From: a virus
Virus record (IMG/VR): IMGVR_UViG_3300029309_000252
Location: 1 to 28,693 of that record
Length of the DNA stretch: 28,693 nt
Reading direction: 5' to 3' (one strand)
Shown here: piece after piece, positions 26,706 to 28,693 of the stretch
Layout: every line of letters begins with the position of its first letter
Position numbering within the stretch: position 1 is the first letter of the stretch
Position numbers and translations under genes: made by a program
Notes under the pieces: model-generated
Seen by the model: only the letters and a program-made list of their open reading frames with translations
What the model was told of the DNA's origin: nothing
Database searches by the model: none

Positions 26706-28565
26706 ATGACAATTCAAAAGCTACAATTCAATCCAGGAATTGATAGAGAAGGAACCGCTTACGATTCAGAAGGCGGTTGGTTTGATTGTAACTTAGTACG
26801 GTTTAGAGCAGGCAGACCAGAGAAGTTTGGTGGTTGGGAAAAAATAACACCAAGCACATACTTAGGTACTGTAAGAGCTTTACATAACTGGATTGCAAAT
26901 GATGGTACTAAATATCTTGGATTAGGATCAAATTTAAAGTATTACTTATATGAAGGTAATATCTTCAACGATATTACACCAATTAGGAATACTACAGCAG
27001 CAGGAGATGTAACATTTGCAAAGGTCGCAGATGGAGATGCAACACTCACTGTTACGGACACAGACCACGGATGTACGCTAAATGATTTCGTTACCTTTTC
27101 TGGTGCAGTATCTTTAGGGGGAGGTGGTAACATTTCAGCCGTTGTCTTAAATCAAGAATATCAAATATCAAAAATAATTGATGCAAATACTTACCATATA
27201 GAAGCAAAAGACACAAGCGGTAATCCTGTTTTAGCTAATTCATCAGATACAGGTAATGGTGGTTCTAATACTGTTGGTGCATATCAAATAAATGTTGGGC
27301 TAGACGATTTTGTTGCAGGTGTAGGTTATGGTGCTAGCACTTGGGGCGGAGGTGGCTGGGGTGGTTCATCTTCATTATCTGCAGTCAATCAATTACGTAT
27401 ATGGACACATGATAATTTTGGACAAGACTTAATTATCAACCCAAGGGGTGGACAAATCTATAGATGGCAACCTCCAACTACCACCACTAGAGCTACCCTT
27501 TTGTCGGCTATTGGTGGAGCTAATAAGGTACCTACTAAAGCCTTACAAGTTATGACTTCAGAAACAGATAGACATTTAATAGTATTAGGTGCTGATCCCC
27601 TCTCAGGTGGCAATAGGACAGGAGTGGTTGATCCTATGTTAGTTGCATTTAGTGACCAAGAAAACAATTTAGAATTTGAGCCTTTAACAACTAATACAGC
27701 AGGCTCAGTAAGACTGTCTTCAGGATCACAAATAATAGGTGGTGTGAAAGCAAGACAAGAAGTAGTTATATTTACTGATACATCTGTATACAGTATGCAA
27801 TTTATAGGACCACCTTTTACTTTTTCTATAAATTTAATAGATAATTCTACTGGTTTGATTGGACCAAAAGCAGCCATAACAGCACCAGGTGGTGTGTTCT
27901 TTATGTCTTACGATAGTTTTTATGTGTATAGTGGTTCAGTACAAAAGTTAAGTTGTGCAGTCAAAAATTATGTATTTTCAGATTTTAATCAATCACAAGC
28001 TTTTAAAGTTTTTGGTTTTAGTAACAAAGAACATAATGAAGTAGGATGGTTCTATCCATCAAAAGATTCACAAGAAATAGATCGTTATGTTATTTACAAT
28101 TATGTCGATAATATTTGGTATTACGGACAGTTGGTGAGGACTGCTTGGTTAGACTCTGGTGTCGAATCATTCCCACAAGCCGTTGGAGCTCCAAATTTAT
28201 TTCAACACGAAATAGGCTTCAACGACGATGGTGCTGCTATGCAAAATGTTTTTATAGAATCATCTGACTTAGATTTAGGTGATGGTGAAAGCTTCGCTTT
28301 CTTAAGCAGAATAATTCCTGATATAAAATTTCTAGGAAGCGGTAATGTTAAATTAATTACCAAGCAAAGAGATTTTCCAGGTGTAGATCCCGCTACAGAA
28401 ACATCTAACTCCACTATCTCTCCAAATACAAAACAAGTTTTTATTAGATCACGAGGTAGACAATTTATTCTTAGAATACAGTCTACAGATCAATTAGATG
28501 ATATTGGAACAGGATGGAGGTTAGGGGCGACAAGATTAGATCTTAGAACTGACGGGAGGAGATAG
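26706..28565 (+). CDS. Tail hub/DNA-stabilisation protein, P22 gp10-like, 619 aa
   Basis: This large beta-rich protein begins with LQFNPGIDREGTAYDSEGGW followed by FDCNLVRFRAGRPEKFGGWE, the opening typical of gp10/packaged-DNA stabilisation and hub proteins. Inside, Gly-rich segments (GYGASTWGGGGWGGSSSL) and beta repeats follow (NQLRIWTHDNFGQDLIIN, MSYDSFYVYSGSVQKLS). In P22, gp10 sits under gp4 and holds the tail spikes. Here it would plug the head and carry the tail, consistent with the gp4-like gene upstream. Length and Trp/Gly content suit a beta-propeller-like hub. No enzyme motif is seen. Confidence 0.85.
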   Translation: MTIQKLQFNPGIDREGTAYDSEGGWFDCNLVRFRAGRPEKFGGWEKITPSTYLGTVRALHNWIANDGTKYLGLGSNLKYYLYEGNIFNDITPIRNTTAAGDVTFAKVADGDATLTVTDTDHGCTLNDFVTFSGAVSLGGGGNISAVVLNQEYQISKIIDANTYHIEAKDTSGNPVLANSSDTGNGGSNTVGAYQINVGLDDFVAGVGYGASTWGGGGWGGSSSLSAVNQLRIWTHDNFGQDLIINPRGGQIYRWQPPTTTTRATLLSAIGGANKVPTKALQVMTSETDRHLIVLGADPLSGGNRTGVVDPMLVAFSDQENNLEFEPLTTNTAGSVRLSSGSQIIGGVKARQEVVIFTDTSVYSMQFIGPPFTFSINLIDNSTGLIGPKAAITAPGGVFFMSYDSFYVYSGSVQKLSCAVKNYVFSDFNQSQAFKVFGFSNKEHNEVGWFYPSKDSQEIDRYVIYNYVDNIWYYGQLVRTAWLDSGVESFPQAVGAPNLFQHEIGFNDDGAAMQNVFIESSDLDLGDGESFAFLSRIIPDIKFLGSGNVKLITKQRDFPGVDPATETSNSTISPNTKQVFIRSRGRQFILRIQSTDQLDDIGTGWRLGATRLDLRTDGRR

Positions 28566-28693
28566 TGGCAAAACTACTACAAACTAACTTACCCTTCTCT
28601 CAAGGCCCTAATGTCACTTCTGAGACATTTAATCAATTAGTAAGGGTCCTAGAGATCAATTTAGGATCTGTTGATCCTGATAACACTTTACAA
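28565..28693 (+). CDS. 5' end of a conserved-type tail-module protein (partial)
   Basis: GTG 28565 overlaps the hub stop (TAGTG) and has GGGAGGAG upstream. The 43 visible residues begin MAKLLQTNLPFSQGPNVTSE and continue TFNQLVRVLEINLGSVDPDN. The TSETFNxLVRVLEINLGxxDPDNT pattern is a familiar start of small marine phage tail-associated proteins. The frame is open to the window edge. No function is assigned. Confidence 0.7.
   Translation, partial: MAKLLQTNLPFSQGPNVTSETFNQLVRVLEINLGSVDPDNTLQ

Noticed and set aside
1-28693. CRISPR array, insertion sequence, integrase or attachment site
   Set aside because: No regularly spaced direct repeats with unique spacers, no transposase or integrase motif, and no terminal inverted repeats were seen.

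Overview
This window is a stretch of an AT-rich, very compact double-stranded DNA phage genome. It carries the head-packaging module and most of the tail module of a short-tailed (podovirus-type) phage. No tape-measure, sheath or tail-tube gene is present. The connector genes instead look like the P22 gp4/adaptor/gp10 type, and the terminase, P22-like portal, Mu-gpT-like capsid and small lysine-rich proteins match families I associate with uncultured marine podoviruses. The host cannot be determined from the sequence. AT richness and many AGGAGG ribosome sites fit a marine proteobacterium, but that is inference.

Layout. (1) Positions 1-2735, minus strand: a run of thirteen tiny, overlapping, mostly acidic genes of unknown function, one with a zinc ribbon. 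These are probably early host-takeover or anti-defence genes. (2) Positions 2736-3021: a divergent control region with a sigma70-like promoter on each strand. (3) Positions 3022-4005, plus strand: three small unknown genes closed by a strong stem-loop. (4) Positions 4006-4424: a non-coding region dense in palindromes, including four related copies of an operator-like repeat. (5) Positions 4425-14260: packaging and head genes. These are two unknown proteins, the second with an EF-hand-like loop and a candidate -1 frameshift at an A9 tract, then the terminase large subunit, portal, several mini-genes, a GroES-like co-chaperonin, scaffold, a putative decoration protein and the major capsid protein. 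A clear intrinsic terminator follows. (6) Positions 14390-18767: a newly promoted block of four tandem paralogous jelly-roll-like proteins interleaved with four 39-47 aa mini-proteins. (7) Positions 18769-21056: small Lys/Arg-rich proteins surrounding a staphylococcal-nuclease-like enzyme and a minimal SET-domain methyltransferase. (8) Positions 21056-28693: head-tail connector proteins, an MptE-like protein, tail proteins, a lysis cassette (two small membrane proteins and a GH24 lysozyme), and a large gp10-like tail hub protein.

How it fits together. Terminase packs DNA through the portal into a shell built from scaffold and capsid protein, perhaps folded with help from the phage co-chaperonin working with host GroEL. 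Connector and hub proteins then close the head and form the short tail. The jelly-roll paralogs are likely surface or fibre proteins. The SET enzyme next to lysine-rich, histone-tail-like proteins is the most provocative arrangement. Most genes overlap by 1-17 bases (often ATGA or TAATG), so expression is largely translationally coupled. Many genes here are under 60 codons and are easily missed by default gene callers.
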